DNA of 64,000 nucleotides from CAZIOH01 sp964540815. Lineage in GTDB: Bacteria > Myxococcota_A > Polyangia > Fen-1088. Each line of letters starts with the position of its first letter. Positions within the stretch are counted from its first letter, which is position 1. Made by a program: the position numbers and the translations under genes. A model generated the notes under the pieces. The model made no database searches. It was not told where the DNA came from and saw only the letters and a program-made list of their open reading frames with translations. Of the stretch, positions 63,601 through 64,000 are shown piece by piece. The stretch lies in contig CAZIOH010000002.1 in NCBI GenBank assembly GCA_964540815.1, forward strand, positions 1-64,000, written 5' to 3'.

Positions 63601-64000
63601 ACCGAACGAATCGGTCAAGGTCGATGTGGTGACCGGCATGGGAGAGACCCGCCTTGCGGTCACCGCGATGATGGACAAGTACCACGATCGGCACCTCGCC
63701 GATCGGGTGTTCGAGCTGGCCTGGACCCACAGTCGAATCCTGCTCAACCAGATCAACGCCAGCGAGGCCGATGCGCAGCTCTACGCCAGCCTGGCGGGCG
63801 GGGTGATCTTCGCGTCCGAAGTCCACCGCGCCAAGCCGAGCGTCCTGGCCCGCAACCGGCGCGGCCAGTCGGGGCTGTGGGGGTACGGTATCTCCGGGGA
63901 TCTCCCCATCGTGCTCGTGCGGATCACCGATCGGGCCAACATCGAGCTGTGTCGTCAGGCCATCCAGGCCCACGCCTACTGGCGCATCAAGGGCATCGCG
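57671..64000 (+). CDS. ndvB: Cyclic beta-1,2-glucan synthase (NdvB/ChvB-like), 5' part
   Basis: 2,110 codons are open to the window edge; full-length proteins have about 2,800 residues, so about a quarter is missing. N-terminal region with EWLLDNFYLIEDQI and PRSYGRQLPRL; two or more membrane segments around 415-520; a GT84 glycosyltransferase with LDTDTHLP (Asp670, Asp672) and a R-H-R-W-M-R-G-D-W-Q segment (Trp818); further membrane segments (about 855-1030); a glycoamylase-like domain (PNTLLDRTYRAVVRRQI, PWGISESGYN with Trp1555, RQFMAHHEGM); then the start of the GH94-type phosphorylase part (ISISPEDDIELRRMTLTN). It makes and exports cyclic beta-1,2-glucans, which help in osmotic adaptation. 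Starts at the ATG at 57671. Confidence 0.95.
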   Translation, partial: MEWLNELRSSSHRTAAEPAPLSAELFSVDQLARHAAKLASLHRLADGPAADRLIPRLDENARVLADAHGVVAAAVARNRRVSPAGEWLLDNFYLIEDQIRLTRRNLPRSYGRQLPRLSNGPEAGYPRAYALAIELIAHVDGRVDADSLNAFVAAYTPEHPLQLGELWAIPIMLGLALIENLRRVAARVALGRHERDLAADWAERMVEVVEMNPSDLVLVLADMARAELPLTGAFLSELTRHLQGQSAHFTFANSWLDHRLAEHGVTTQQLILAEGQAQAAEQISVGNCITSLRFLGANDWRDFVELHSQVEHTLRTDPAGVYATMDFGTRDAYRHAVEDIATRGRRDQLEVARQAVALAKEAGDAGEASTASEAVARATQAHTHVGYYLLDRGRRALERRVRMPWSVADGARRLAARWALFWYLSSVAAFTGVAMVGILFQAGVVVGRAAPLSVSLHLPPLPSLPSLPPLPPTWPREIILGLLAAFGLVLLALPASQLGVALTNWLVTLLVPARRLPRLDFDSGIPADSRTLVVVPTMLSSSPGLKDLLEGLEVRYLANRDDNLHFALLTDLVDAPSETLPTDADLIAEARAGIEALNRKFGPQRQDIFFLFHRPRLWNEREGVWMGRERKRGKLAALNTYLRGGDRTPFQEIVGETASLAGTRYVITLDTDTHLPRDSAREMVGAMAHPLNRPVLSQARGRIIAGYGILQPRVSVSLPSADLSWFARLFAGEPGLDPYTRVVSDVYQDAFREGSFVGKGIYDVDAFVRTCGDFPDNTVLSHDLLEGAFARAGLLSDVELFESAPYQYPVDVSRRHRWMRGDWQIASWLLPRFLHPLPGSMSALSWWKVFDNLRRSLVPLAAVAGLLMGWLWLPPGHAMAPGLFLVGVFGSVPLLTVVTDFLRKREDVPWRLHLNLVGGDLGIQAARLAFALGFVAFEATVSFDAIARTAVRLLVTRRHLLQWTTASEAHRQQGTRLGALVMGMGAAPLVAVGVGGLLAFARVGPITVGAAAPFLGAWLASPFLGWWLSRPLAHAPPRLSQRQRKFLRVATRKTWRFFETFVTAEDNWLPPDNVQEGSSGETSVQAGATQHRLPRMVIASRTSPTNIGMALLSNLAAMDFGYLPVGGLLERTRLTFTTLGRLQRYKGHFLNWYDTRTLLPLAPRYISTVDSGNLVGHLLVLRSGLEGLRTEPLLASGRRPFDGLRDTLETLQEIARHGPERRGGRAGLVLAAATRGTLGADPFLDGLRGLLRGLDESGQGGLAARARRLADLLPAATALEAAAPPDTELGWWTASLTRTIRAHVDELAWIAPWLALPPLFSIWRSGAGPEVRVPLQELDAIVAGLDQGPSLVVLAALSETTLGKLGKIDSIVAELVEGKALGEATGVAPAGGVGPVGTPLLEWCRALGAALTLASERAAERLTLLAKLAEECGELANVEHAFLFDEARDLFSIGYNVDDRRLDAGYYDLLASEARLGSFVAIAENRVGQEHWFALGRLLTQAGGNPALLSWSGSMFEYLMPLLVMPNYPNTLLDRTYRAVVRRQIAYGKQRGGPWGISESGYNTVDPQLNYQYRAFGVPGLGLKRGLADDLVIAPYATALALMVEPEAACRNLQRLAGAGLAGPFGFYEAIDYTPSRLPRGSSHAIVRQFMAHHEGMTLLALEYLLLDRPMQRRFEADPILRSDTLLLQERVPRTGAALFPHVGEASEARGTDAAEPGTMRVFEDPDGPGPEVALLSNGRLHTVVTHAGGGFTRWRDLQVTRWREDATRDAWGSFCYLRDVDTGQTWSTAHQPTRTTLASSIAGAGTRYQAIFTQARAEFRRRDARIDSHTEISISPEDDIELRRMTLTNRSDLTRTIEVTSYAEVVLAPQAQDLAHPAFSNLFVETELVPTREAILCTRRPRSGGERPPWMVHLMTVQGATAGETSFETDRMAFLGRGRSTAAPAALDAGASPTLSNRAGSVLDPIVAIRRVVVLQPNESVKVDVVTGMGETRLAVTAMMDKYHDRHLADRVFELAWTHSRILLNQINASEADAQLYASLAGGVIFASEVHRAKPSVLARNRRGQSGLWGYGISGDLPIVLVRITDRANIELCRQAIQAHAYWRIKGIA

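Noticed and set aside
57524..63973. A 2,149-codon open frame on the minus strand
   Set aside because: It is antisense to the NdvB-like gene, has no recognisable domain, and arises because GC-rich codon use leaves few stops on the opposite strand.
1..64000. tRNA, rRNA, insertion sequences, integrase or phage genes
   Set aside because: I saw no cloverleaf-like sequences, rRNA segments, transposase motifs or terminal repeats on reading both strands; short elements could still be missed without a search tool.

Overview
The window is very GC-rich DNA that looks like a myxobacterium (Myxococcota, probably Polyangia). Four things point there: many secreted lipoproteins carry long Gly/Ala/Ser-rich linkers after the lipobox; one protein has a Myxococcus-type Cys-rich disulfide repeat (CGNGVVESGEQC); one combines MopE-type metal-binding repeats with a MYXO-CTERM-like tail; and SHOCT-domain and DUF1592/DUF1552 proteins are present. 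A run of exactly 100 N at 11794-11893, inside a coding repeat, marks an assembly scaffold join. The first and last genes run off the window edges. I found no rRNA, tRNA or CRISPR array.

Layout. 1-4364: the end of a secreted carbohydrate-binding-like protein and a large four-haem-motif lipoprotein. 4604-11075 (minus strand): an iron-uptake cluster made of a TonB-dependent receptor, a strong Fur-box match, a di-haem oxidoreductase, imelysin, a cytochrome P460-like protein and an outer-membrane protein. 11254-15237: a gap-interrupted lipoprotein and, divergently, a PstS-like binding protein. 15371-18570 (minus): a four-gene operon of two cytochrome-like lipoproteins, a beta-barrel with its own haem motif and an Ig-like lipoprotein, which may be an outer-membrane electron conduit. 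18737-23201: an SMP-30 propeller lipoprotein, a phospholipase/carboxylesterase, a VapBC pair and an RNase II-type exonuclease. 23257-27743: DUF779 and acetaldehyde dehydrogenase facing an AcoR-like sigma-54 activator, with a good -24/-12 promoter between them.

27960-31269 holds an esterase lipoprotein, a frameshifted membrane gene, an ECF sigma factor with a Cys-rich tail and a flavoprotein remnant. At 31303-31372 a cyclic-di-GMP-I riboswitch precedes a secreted subtilase. Then come PolX overlapping a RIO kinase (34792-37628), a beta-helix lipoprotein, an SDR, a pirin, a SHOCT protein, an MFS transporter and a 2OG oxygenase (to 43195). 43659-55444 is a polysaccharide-oriented region with two rhamnogalacturonan-acetylesterase-like SGNH lipoproteins, two GH27 alpha-galactosidases, a second 2OG oxygenase, a MopE-like haem protein and a DUF1592-DUF1552 pair. 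The window ends with htpG and the first 2,110 codons of a cyclic beta-1,2-glucan synthase (NdvB-like).

Two themes recur. One is secreted c-type haem proteins, in at least eight genes. The other is secreted hydrolases built as lipobox plus low-complexity linker plus catalytic domain. Regulation visible in the DNA includes the Fur box, the sigma-54 promoter, the c-di-GMP riboswitch and several palindromes in front of sugar-degradation genes.
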